A stretch of DNA of 5,778 bases from Leptospira vanthielii serovar Holland str. Waz Holland = ATCC 700522 (GCF_000332455.1 NZ_AOGY02000084.1:1-5778); one strand, 5' to 3'; positions 1-5,778 are shown, numbered from the stretch's first letter. The notes: generated by a model from the letters alone, not told the origin. Translations and numbers: made by a program.

Positions 1-118
1 CCTCATATTTAGAAGCCTGCGATAAATGTTCTGCTTTTACCTTAGAAACATCTTGCGCCCAAACTGTTGTACCAAATAGGAATAGAATTCCTATCACCAT
101 TACTTTCATTTTATTCAT
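1..118 (-). CDS. Exported protein of unknown function, N-terminal part only
   Basis: An ATG at 118 opens a frame that runs off the left edge of the window, giving 39 full codons. The product begins MNKMKVMVIGILFLFG, a short basic start followed by a hydrophobic core, and has a likely signal peptidase I site after TTVWA (residue 21). The mature start is QDVSKVKAEHLSQAS, charged and probably helical. The start is supported by a strong ribosome binding site (AAAAGGAG, 125-132) ending six bases before the ATG. The protein should be periplasmic or outer-membrane associated. It lies just downstream of the broken RND pump and an inverted-repeat arm. Small periplasmic proteins often accompany metal-efflux operons, but too little is visible to name a family. 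There is only a 20-base gap between its start and the repeat, so its promoter must lie in or beyond the repeat arm. Confidence 0.75.
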   Translation of the reverse strand, partial: MNKMKVMVIGILFLFGTTVWAQDVSKVKAEHLSQASKYE

Positions 119-124
119 TGTTTT

Positions 125-132
125 CTCCTTTT
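125..132 (-). promoter_or_regulatory. Strong ribosome binding site for the exported protein
   Basis: Read on the minus strand this is AAAAGGAG, six bases before the ATG at 118. It pairs well with the CACCTCCTTT tail of the 16S rRNA in the same window, and it decides the start of the left-edge gene. It is far stronger than the sites before the other genes here. Confidence 0.8.
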
Positions 133-138
133 ACCACT

Positions 139-260
139 ACCACTTAGGAACAAGATAGGGGTTTTTCCAAGATTGAGCCCCCAAATCCAGAGGGGAAGCC
201 CAATCTTCGTGACAGATTGCCCATTATAGGAAGCCAGCCGGCTTAAAGGCGACTATATTT
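139..260 (+). repeat. Left arm of a 122-bp imperfect inverted repeat
   Basis: Aligned by eye without any gap, this arm matches the reverse complement of 5168-5289 at about 88 of 122 positions. The inner 50 bases (211-260) match at 44 of 50, and both arms share the inner end GGCTTAAAGGCGACTATATT. The similarity weakens outward but resumes at the outer edge, with ACCACTTAGGAAC against ACCACATAGGAAC. The inner end falls exactly where the RND pump gene stops being recognisable (after Ser326), so the arm is foreign to that gene and supplies its stop codon. It looks like the tip of an insertion-sequence remnant or the end of a larger mobile element. No transposase is visible and I do not recognise the family. 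Confidence 0.8.
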
Positions 261-1237
261 GATCGATCATAAAAGGGTTCCAATTTCATTCCGTCAGGAA
301 GTGTTTTTTGGAATATACTTATTTTTTCACGTACCCTACCTACGACCTCTCTGGAATTTTGTCCGAGTAACATAATAACGGTAGCCGCGACTACCTCTTT
401 CCCTTTTTGGGTAGCAATTCCAAAACGAAGAGCAGGACCAACTTCTACTCTTGCAATTTGGCCTAATAGGAGAGGAATTCCATCGGCGGAGGTGCGAACG
501 GCAACACGCTTGATTTCTTCAATTCCTTCGAACTGTCCTTCCCCACGAATGACAAGCTGTTCCGATCCTTTTTGAACATAACCACCTCCCGTATTAAAGT
601 TCGCGGCTTTTAAATCATCAAGTATCTCAGAGACAGTGAGGTTATTTGCAACCAATCGTTTAGGATCAATTAAAATCTGATATTGCTTTAAAGTTCCACC
701 TAATGTATTTATTTCGATTACACCTGGGATTGACTTCAATTTCTTGGATAAATCCCAATCCATATAACTTCTCAATTCGCTTGGAGAATGTTTGTCTGAA
801 GTAAGTACAAATTCGTATATGTCGCCTAATGCAGTTGCAACGGGGGCTAATTCCGGGCTTCCATATTCAGGGGGAATTAGAGTGTCAACAATTTTCAAAC
901 GTTCGTTTACCAATTGTCTTGCAAACCAAACATCGGTTCCATCTTCAAAAATAACAGATACGGAACTAACACCCGCTCTAGAGATAGAACGAATTTCTTT
1001 AGCTCCTGGAATTCCATTGAGTTCAAGTTCGATGGGATATGTAATGAATTGTTCTACTTCAAACGGAGTAAGAGCCGGAGAAGAAGTAACCGCAGTAACC
1101 TGAACATTCGTTACATCGGGAACCGCATCAATAGGAAGTTTAAGCGCATTAATAAGACCAATTAAACAAAAAATAGCGGTAATAAGGAGGACTGTTCCTT
1201 TTCTGCGAATTGAGAAATCTACAAGTTTTTCGATCAT
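224..1237 (-). pseudogene. Truncated CusA/CzcA-type heavy-metal efflux RND pump (N-terminal third)
   Basis: This is the inner-membrane pump subunit of a heavy-metal-efflux RND system (CusA/CzcA family), which normally works with a periplasmic adaptor and an outer-membrane channel to expel cations such as Cu, Zn, Co or Cd. The start [14 protein letters not shown] followed by a first membrane helix (about residues 15-32) and [18 protein letters not shown] is diagnostic. The periplasmic porter domain follows, with [17 protein letters not shown] and the late FYDRS motif that normally precedes the second helix. Family members are about 1,030-1,100 residues; here only 326 native residues remain, ending at Ser326. 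A ten-residue tail ([10 protein letters not shown], preceded by Asn327) and the stop come from the inverted repeat. Without helices 2-12 it cannot pump. The ATG at 1237 was chosen because it matches the family start; an in-frame TTG at 1273 would add 12 atypical residues. No strong ribosome binding site is seen, and no adaptor gene lies upstream. Confidence 0.9.
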
Positions 1238-1247
1238 AGTTTGATTT

Positions 1248-1262
1248 TCACAATAATTGTGA
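1248..1262. promoter_or_regulatory. Perfect 7-1-7 palindrome before the RND pump start (putative operator)
   Basis: TCACAATAATTGTGA is a perfect inverted repeat of seven bases around one central base. It ends ten bases upstream of the ATG at 1237. The 7-1-7 spacing resembles boxes bound by Fur-family metalloregulators, though the bases are not the canonical Fur or PerR box. Its position in the leader suits a repressor site controlling the metal pump. The regulator is not in the window and the call is inference from symmetry and position. Confidence 0.45.
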
Positions 1263-1442
1263 CTTTTCAACAAGAGTATAAGTTAAGGTTTATATTGCTC
1301 GTATTTTTTAATAAAAATGGAATGAAAAAACTACGATTATGATTTTCTTAGCAATCATTAATTTTATGGAAGTAAACGTAGATTTTTAATTATTCAATTC
1401 ATGCGACTAGGTAATCAAACAAGCTCGTGCCGTCTTTAATTG

Positions 1443-1877
1443 TTACATTCCAATTGCAGTAAATGCGGCTCTGTATGCTTCAGGCGGACATGTAGCATAA
1501 ATACAAGTTGAACTTTTGCCATCTTCGGTAGTCTGCCAAACGCCTGAGGAAGTAATATCTTCGCAAGTGACTTTATACGAATTTGATTTTGCAGGACCAG
1601 ACAATAATCCAGTGCAAGTACCGACAGAAATATCCGAATAACAGGTACATGATCCTTGAAACGCTTGAGTGTTCGTGCAATATATGCAATCGGAAGTTAA
1701 AGATGAACTTACAATTGCAAGGAAGATTTGATTTTTTTTATTTGTCTCTTCCTTCTTTTTTGTTTCATTTTCCATCAAACAAGAAAATAAAATTAGTAAA
1801 GATGTTACGATCAATAGCAATGAAAGCAGTTTTCTTTTGTTTGTTGTAGAAATGAGATTTATTTTATTTCTTTTCAT
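1443..1877 (-). CDS. Small cysteine-rich lipoprotein of unknown function
   Basis: This 144-residue protein has a basic N-terminus (KRNK, NKRK), a hydrophobic stretch at about 17-31 and the lipobox LFSC with Cys33. Spirochaete lipoboxes commonly allow such residues before the cysteine, so it should be lipidated. A charged linker follows (35-49, rich in E, K and N). The globular part carries eight cysteines (64, 67, 77, 79, 88, 105, 125, 130), including CIYC and CTC pairs; the even number suits four disulfides or a metal site. I do not recognise the family. The ATG at 1877 lies 11 bases after the receptor stop, and its ribosome binding site (TAAAGG) overlaps that stop codon, so the two are almost certainly co-transcribed and translationally coupled. 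A role as surface or periplasmic partner of the receptor is inference. No clear terminator follows it. Confidence 0.85.
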   Translation of the reverse strand: MKRNKINLISTTNKRKLLSLLLIVTSLLILFSCLMENETKKKEETNKKNQIFLAIVSSSLTSDCIYCTNTQAFQGSCTCYSDISVGTCTGLLSGPAKSNSYKVTCEDITSSGVWQTTEDGKSSTCIYATCPPEAYRAAFTAIGM

Positions 1878-1888
1878 GTGATTTACCT

Positions 1889-4327
1889 TTAATTGATAGC
1901 GGAAAAAGGAATAGTAAGTTTAAAAGTTGCATTAACTCCCTGATTCAAAGCATAATCCTTATACCGGCTCAGGTGGTCCACGTATGCTTTATTGAATAGA
2001 TTCGTTATTGCAAAATCAAATGTAGCTGCATCAGGGCCATTACTTAAGGAAGGAAGTTCAAATCCAAAACCCATATCGTAAAGATTATAGCCGCCAGTTG
2101 TAGTTTCCAATTTATCCACTCTGTATTGAGAACTGATGAAACGACCACTTACGGAAAAATATGGCTTTTGCAAAGTAAACCATTCGTCTTTGGTAAATCT
2201 AAATCCTAACCTTGCCCGATTCGGAGTCATCCGAGGCAGTGCTTTTGTTTGCAAATCACTATAGATTAAGCTCGGATCAGTATCCTCTAAAGTTAAAAAA
2301 GCAGAAGGGTCTACTTTCTTATACACAGAACCTTTCAAAAGATCAACTCCGCCATTCATCGAAATATTTTTTGTTAACTCTGCTTGGATGGAAAATTCTC
2401 CACCGCTTAATACTGCTCTGTCTTGTCTGTATTGGTATTTGGGAAGACGAGAATCTTCATCAAATTTTCCCTGGCTTACTGAATAAATATAATCTTGTAT
2501 TGTATTTTGAAAAAAAGTAACTTCGGCTTGGATTTTGGAAGACGCATAACGAAGGGAAGTGTCATAGTTTACTGACGTTTCAGGTTTTAATTGATTCTTT
2601 CCAGTTTCAAAACGACCTAAACCTTCATGAACTCCGTTAGAATATAACTCGAAAGGAGTTGGTGCTCTGAATCCTTTGCCTGCATTCAATGCAAGTGAGA
2701 ATGGCTTGGAAAACCTCCAAACGGTTCCGACAGTTCCCGTAGATGCTGAAAAATTTTTTGTTTCCGCACTGACACCCAAATCGGCATTGGACTTGATATC
2801 CATACTTCTTTTGTCTGCTCTAAGACCGCCAGAAAAGGTAAAGTCACCTAGTTTGTATTCCTCCAGAAGAAAACCGCCTAGATTTATTAAAGAATATCCT
2901 GGAATCAAAGGCTCTGTTCCTATCGTCGCATTTCTCTGGTTCATTCCGGAAACTCCGACAGTTCCTTTCCACCCAAGAACAGGTTTATGATGAAATTTAA
3001 TATCCAATGTGCCAGTGTCTAAAAATAAGTTCAAACCTTGTTCCTTACGATTTTTGTTCACCTGATATATGTTATATGATTTTGTGAAATCGTCCACATC
3101 GTCGCTTAAAAGAGTATTACGAATGGGAACATAAATGTTTTTATCAGGAATTTCCCTTCTATTATTCCTTTGGTATCCTGCATCTACCTCCAAATTTCCC
3201 AAAGAAAAAATGAAAAAGGAATGCAAATGATTTTTGTCATGAGTTACGGCTTGGTAAACTCTCCCTCCGGGATTTTCATTCGGATTATCATAAAGTTCTT
3301 GTTTGAATTCCCTTCGAAAACTATCTAAATAAATATTTCCCCAAGATCCATCCGTTCCGATAGAGACGCTTTTATTTGATTCCGTAAAACCGGTATTAGG
3401 AAGTGTTCCGTTTGGCGTTGTTATTCTACCTGCCTTTCTTTCGTTTGCATGAACTCTATAACCTATGTTCGAATTGTAATTGTATCCGTAGAGTGACAAA
3501 TCTCCTGCATCTTGTTTGTTATTGGAAAATCCGTTATAGCTTACTGTTCCAGCCAAGGTAGGTGCTCCGTCTTTTCTGGTTGGAGCTTTGTTACGGATCA
3601 CATTGACTACCCCACCAAGTGCATCAGAGCCATATAAAACGCTTCCTGGACCTTTCACTACTTCGACTCGATTGATTCCAAAAGCATCCAAGTCCACTGT
3701 ATGATCATCACCAAACTGTTGTTCCTCTTGTTTTACTCCGTCGCTCATCACAAGAACTCTTTGTCCTGAAAGTCCACGGATTACAGGCTTTGCAGTTCCT
3801 GCTCCCGTGGTTAAAGTGGAGACACCAGGTGTGTTTTGTAATGTGGAAGCAATATTTTCACCTCTTTGCCTTTGCAACTGCCTTCCCTCTATTACTGTAG
3901 TTGGTTGAGGAGAATTCAAAAAATCGGCTAAATTTGACTTTGCAGTAACGTTAATGGATTCGAATTCCAAATTGGTCGGCAGTAATATTATAATAATTGT
4001 TTCATCTTTATCTTTTAGTTCTATAGTTTTGGTTTCAGGTTGGAATCCACCTGCCGAAATAAATAAAGTGTATGTGCCTGGTGGCAAATGTTGATATTCA
4101 AAATTACCTTGTTTATCTACAGAAGAGGTTTGGTTTATCTCCTGTAAAAACAGTTTTGCGTTTCCGATAGGTTGCCCATTCAAAGATTGGACATTACCTT
4201 TTATGTTGACATCCAAAGCATAAATGGAAGTGCCCAGAAAGAAAAAGAAAACTAATAATGATTTTTGGGCAAAGCCGAAGCTTCTCTTTATAAGCGAAAT
4301 TTTTTCCCGAGATAAGAACTGATTCAT
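1889..4327 (-). CDS. TonB-dependent outer-membrane receptor (metal or metal-complex uptake suspected)
   Basis: This intact 812-residue receptor imports a ligand across the outer membrane using TonB-ExbBD energy. A signal peptide (hydrophobic 23-37, cleavage near SIYA) leads into a carboxypeptidase-regulatory-like beta domain (about 40-117; GNVQSLNGQPIGNAKLFL, LPPGTYTLFISAGGF). A TonB-box-like ESINVTAKS (123-131) comes before the plug (about 130-250), which has TLQNTPGVSTLTTGAG, PVIRGLSGQRVLVMSDGV and the hallmark RVEVVKGPGSVLYGSDALGG. The beta-barrel fills the rest and ends with NLFNKAYVDHLSRYKDYAL and a TIPF strand. The plug segment QQFGDDHTVDLDAFG and that C-terminal motif resemble ZnuD-like receptors, so zinc or another metal is a guess, not shown. 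ATG 4327 was chosen over an in-frame TTG at 4363, because the TTG lies inside the operator palindrome and would add 12 residues before the signal peptide. The lipoprotein follows 11 bases downstream. Confidence 0.93.
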   Translation of the reverse strand: MNQFLSREKISLIKRSFGFAQKSLLVFFFFLGTSIYALDVNIKGNVQSLNGQPIGNAKLFLQEINQTSSVDKQGNFEYQHLPPGTYTLFISAGGFQPETKTIELKDKDETIIIILLPTNLEFESINVTAKSNLADFLNSPQPTTVIEGRQLQRQRGENIASTLQNTPGVSTLTTGAGTAKPVIRGLSGQRVLVMSDGVKQEEQQFGDDHTVDLDAFGINRVEVVKGPGSVLYGSDALGGVVNVIRNKAPTRKDGAPTLAGTVSYNGFSNNKQDAGDLSLYGYNYNSNIGYRVHANERKAGRITTPNGTLPNTGFTESNKSVSIGTDGSWGNIYLDSFRREFKQELYDNPNENPGGRVYQAVTHDKNHLHSFFIFSLGNLEVDAGYQRNNRREIPDKNIYVPIRNTLLSDDVDDFTKSYNIYQVNKNRKEQGLNLFLDTGTLDIKFHHKPVLGWKGTVGVSGMNQRNATIGTEPLIPGYSLINLGGFLLEEYKLGDFTFSGGLRADKRSMDIKSNADLGVSAETKNFSASTGTVGTVWRFSKPFSLALNAGKGFRAPTPFELYSNGVHEGLGRFETGKNQLKPETSVNYDTSLRYASSKIQAEVTFFQNTIQDYIYSVSQGKFDEDSRLPKYQYRQDRAVLSGGEFSIQAELTKNISMNGGVDLLKGSVYKKVDPSAFLTLEDTDPSLIYSDLQTKALPRMTPNRARLGFRFTKDEWFTLQKPYFSVSGRFISSQYRVDKLETTTGGYNLYDMGFGFELPSLSNGPDAATFDFAITNLFNKAYVDHLSRYKDYALNQGVNATFKLTIPFSAIN

Positions 4328-4361
4328 GCAAATTACCGACTTTCTGTAGACAAGTAATCGC

Positions 4362-4387
4362 AACTACGTTGCAAATGCAACATAGTT
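4362..4387. promoter_or_regulatory. 26-bp operator-like palindrome upstream of the TonB receptor
   Basis: The two arms are AACTAcGTTGCA and TGCAACaTAGTT around a central AA. Eleven of the twelve arm pairs are complementary, and the core GTTGCA / TGCAAC is perfect. It sits 35 bases before the receptor ATG and begins right after the MFS stop codon. On the minus strand it contains TATGTT, a possible -10 hexamer, although no good -35 is evident. A dimeric repressor binding here would switch the receptor-lipoprotein operon. Metal-responsive control is plausible for such a receptor, but I cannot assign a regulator from the sequence. Confidence 0.6.
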
Positions 4388-5167
4388 TTATTTGTGGAAT
4401 GAAAAAAGTAATCTACCGATCCGAGCGTTTTGCAAAAAAAAAAGAAATGTTATGATTGTGGCAAAAATCGTAAGTAGACCGCCGTATAGAAATTCTTTCC
4501 CTGGAAAAGCTATTCCAACTGCGCCTGCAATAGGGTAGGTGATTGCCCACCAGAGATGAGAAAACGCAAAATGAGCACCAAAGACTTTCCCTTGGTCTTC
4601 ATAGGAAATATTTTCTCCGATCAATGTTTCGGAGGGCATCTCTGCAAGACTTTGACCGAGTCCTGCGAAAAGCCAAAGCACCATCAAAATTGTGTAGGAA
4701 ACAAAATTAGTAAACGTAATGGCTAAACTCAATGCTATTACACCTAATATCAGTGATACTGCTCGTGTTTTTGACTTGTCCAAACTTCCCGCTAAAAAAG
4801 CAGCAATGGCGGCACCAATTCCAAAAGCAGCCATAACCCACCCGTAATGTTTGTCATCTAATTGTAGCCCTGTTTTGATGTGATTGATTGTATTTACCAA
4901 AATCATTGCACCTGCAATTGCAGAAACGAACTCAATGCTTAATGCAAAACGAAGTGTATTGTTACTAAATAAAAGGCGAATCCCTTTCCAAATATTGTTC
5001 CAAGTGTTTCCTGATTGTCGTACCATTTTTCTTTGAGCCACGTTTTGCAATTCCTTTGCCGGAATTGTTAAGATGAAAAATGCAGCCAGAACAAACGAAA
5101 AACCATCTATCCAAAATATCTCCTTTATTCCAAACCACACGGCAGAAATACCTGCGAGAGCAGGGCT
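4388..5167 (-). pseudogene. 5'-truncated MFS transporter, C-terminal seven helices (NreB-like metal exporter suspected)
   Basis: This is the C-terminal part of a major-facilitator transporter. It starts within FSPALAGISAVWFGIKEIF and continues through WIDGFSFVLAA, a typical sixth-helix region. Seven hydrophobic segments remain, which (counting from the GTG at 5140) fall near residues 9-26, 64-84, 100-118, 127-144, 149-165, 192-210 and 218-236. The cytoplasmic loop GSLDKSKTR (118-126) matches the MFS motif-A position of the C-terminal half. Helices 1-5 are missing. Upstream the frame stays open to a stop at 5270-5272, but from 5168 outward it reads inverted-repeat sequence, not transporter. 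No ATG remains, and GTG 5140 lies inside what should be a membrane segment. AEMPSETLIGEN and QGKVFGAHFAFSHLWW recall NreB-type nickel exporters, a tentative match. A run of ten T's encodes part of LFFLQ near the end. The product cannot be functional alone. Confidence 0.85.
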
Positions 5168-5289
5168 AAATATAGTCGCCTTTAAGCCTATTGGATTCCC
5201 ATAATAGGCAATCTGTCCCGCATAACGGGAACCATTTCTGGATATAGGGATTTGGTTATAGAAAAACTCTTAGGAAGTTCCTATGTGGT
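5168..5289 (-). repeat. Right arm of the 122-bp imperfect inverted repeat
   Basis: This arm is the inverted partner of 139-260, gapless at about 72 percent identity, with the best match in the 50 bases nearest the island. Its inner end (5168) is where the MFS transporter loses its N-terminal half. The arm keeps the MFS reading frame open for about 34 codons, which looks coincidental because the same frame in the left arm contains stops. It also contains TAGGAAGTTCCTA (5271-5283), a perfect 13-base palindrome that the left arm has lost. Its outer part carries several stops in the frame that is open in the left arm, so if the element ever coded here, it has decayed. Confidence 0.8.
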
Positions 5290-5355
5290 AAATTCAAACA
5301 GTGATACGTATTTTTATTTATTGCTTTGCCTGAATCTCCCCCACTCCACAACCTA

Positions 5356-5384
5356 AAAAGCCTCACTTGTTAGGTGAGGCTTTT
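5356..5384. terminator. Bidirectional intrinsic terminator hairpin (distal copy)
   Basis: The arms AAAAGCCTCACTT and AGGTGAGGCTTTT pair around a three-base loop, with one T-G wobble. T-runs follow on both strands (TTTTCTCTTT on plus, TTTTTAGG on minus). It lies about 270 bases beyond the 16S 3' end and has a near twin at 5557-5581, so it may be a second stop for rRNA read-through. It also insulates the island from the rRNA promoter. Confidence 0.85.
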
Positions 5385-5451
5385 CTCTTTACTTCAACCA
5401 GCGAACTGGCATTTGATTGTTTCTTTTGGACCCTGAGTTTATCGAAGGACA

Positions 5452-5466
5452 TTTACAAAATACAAC
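5452..5466 (+). repeat. 15-bp direct repeat, copy 1
   Basis: TTTACAAAATACAAC recurs exactly at 5591-5605, 139 bases further on. Each copy accompanies a terminator hairpin of the CCTCAC/GTGAGG type on its left side, which points to duplication of the segment downstream of the 16S gene. Confidence 0.75.
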
Positions 5467-5468
5467 AC

Positions 5469-5493
5469 AGAAACAGTCTGGGAGACAGTTTCT
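5469..5493. other. Stem-loop in the rRNA-distal spacer
   Basis: AGAAACAGTCT and AGACAGTTTCT pair at ten of eleven positions (one A-A mismatch) around a GGG loop. There is no T-run on either side, so it is not an intrinsic terminator. It could be a processing site, a protein-binding palindrome or part of a small RNA. Confidence 0.5.
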
Positions 5494-5521
5494 AGACGAC
5501 GAAGGTTGAAAACCGAGGAGT

Positions 5522-5538
5522 GCTTTCGGAAGGAAAGC
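5522..5538. other. Short stem-loop just downstream of the 16S terminator (minus strand)
   Basis: GCTTTC and GAAAGC form a perfect six-pair stem with a five-base loop (GGAAG). It is 18 bases left of the proximal terminator. No T-run follows and its function is not evident. Confidence 0.35.
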
Positions 5539-5556
5539 CATTGCCTACAAATAAAA

Positions 5557-5581
5557 AAACCTCACTAGTTTTGTGAGGTTT
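5557..5581 (-). terminator. Intrinsic terminator of the 16S rRNA gene
   Basis: On the minus strand AAACCTCAC and GTGAGGTTT form a perfect nine-pair stem with a seven-base loop, followed by a run of seven T's. It lies about 70 bases past the 16S 3' end and is correctly oriented to stop rRNA transcription. A terminator this close means no 23S, 5S or tRNA gene is co-transcribed downstream, as expected for the dispersed rRNA genes of Leptospira. Confidence 0.88.
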
Positions 5582-5590
5582 AATCATTCT

Positions 5591-5605
5591 TTTACAAAAT
5601 ACAAC
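5591..5605 (+). repeat. 15-bp direct repeat, copy 2
   Basis: This is an exact copy of TTTACAAAATACAAC found at 5452-5466, placed between the 16S 3' end and its proximal terminator. Confidence 0.75.
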
Positions 5606-5650
5606 GTAGCGTGACAACAAATCTAACGAAAGGTAATTGGTTTCCTTTAT

Positions 5651-5778
<128 letters not shown>

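Noticed and set aside
141..223. Open 28-codon continuation after the pump stop codon in the left repeat arm
   Set aside because: The frame stays open to a TAG at 141-143, but the same frame in the right arm has several stops. It has no start of its own and resembles no protein I know.
139..260. Integron attC site or CRISPR repeat
   Set aside because: The arm lacks the GTTRRRY / RYYYAAC core of attC. There are only two inverted copies 5 kb apart, with no spacers or integrase or cas genes.
1238..1273. Upstream TTG start for the RND pump
   Set aside because: The family start MIEKL matches the ATG at 1237, and the added residues would cover the 7-1-7 palindrome.
1274..1442. Promoter for the RND pump in the intergenic region
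   Set aside because: TTGATT and AATAAT with an 18-base spacing can be picked out near 1400, but the region is so AT-rich that such matches are expected by chance.
2676..2990. Plus-strand open frame of 104 codons
   Set aside because: It lies antisense inside the TonB receptor, has no ribosome binding site and no recognisable sequence. The same applies to plus-strand frames at 792-1103, 914-1165, 1583-1849 and 2212-2520.
4328..4363. Upstream TTG start for the TonB receptor
   Set aside because: The 12 added residues precede the signal peptide, the TTG lies at the edge of the operator palindrome, and an ATG at 4327 gives a normal signal peptide.
5385..5555. tRNA or other known structured RNA between the terminators
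   Set aside because: No cloverleaf, GTTCRAATC arm or CCA end is present. The stems seen do not match an RNA family I recognise.

Overview
The window looks like chromosomal DNA of a Leptospira-type spirochaete. The right edge holds the 3' end of a 16S rRNA gene (minus strand, ending with the anti-Shine-Dalgarno tail CACCTCCTTT). It is followed directly by an intrinsic terminator, with no 23S, 5S or tRNA gene visible. This fits the unlinked rRNA genes known from Leptospira. The base composition is AT-rich, and one gene carries a relaxed spirochaete-style lipobox (LFSC). The genus call is inference; the phylum-level call is somewhat firmer. All genes seen are on the minus strand, so transcription runs right to left.

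Layout from left to right. (1) 1-118: the start of an exported-protein gene, cut by the window edge. (2) 139-260: one arm of a diverged inverted repeat of about 122 bp. (3) 224-1237: the first third of a CusA/CzcA-type heavy-metal RND pump, broken at the repeat. (4) 1238-1442: an intergenic region with a perfect 7-1-7 palindrome just before the pump start. (5) 1443-1877: a small cysteine-rich lipoprotein of unknown function. (6) 1889-4327: an intact TonB-dependent outer-membrane receptor, 11 bp upstream of the lipoprotein and apparently in one operon with it. (7) 4362-4387: a long operator-like palindrome before the receptor. (8) 4388 to about 5167: the C-terminal seven membrane segments of an MFS transporter (NreB-like metal exporter suspected), whose N-terminal half is gone. 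(9) 5168-5289: the second inverted-repeat arm. (10) 5290-5651: non-coding DNA with two related terminator hairpins, a 15-bp direct repeat and two further stem-loops. (11) 5652-5778: the 16S rRNA 3' end.

The most informative feature is the geometry. The inner ends of the two repeat arms (260 and 5168) coincide with the points where the RND pump and the MFS transporter stop being recognisable. The block 261-5167 is therefore probably a transplanted fragment of a metal-handling locus: two truncated efflux genes outside, and an intact receptor-lipoprotein pair inside. It is bounded by ends of related mobile-element remnants or by a transposon-like inverted repeat, and sits beside a 16S rRNA gene. 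Only the receptor and lipoprotein look functional. A plausible role is uptake of a metal or metal complex across the outer membrane, under control of a repressor binding the palindrome. The ligand and the repressor are not shown by the sequence.
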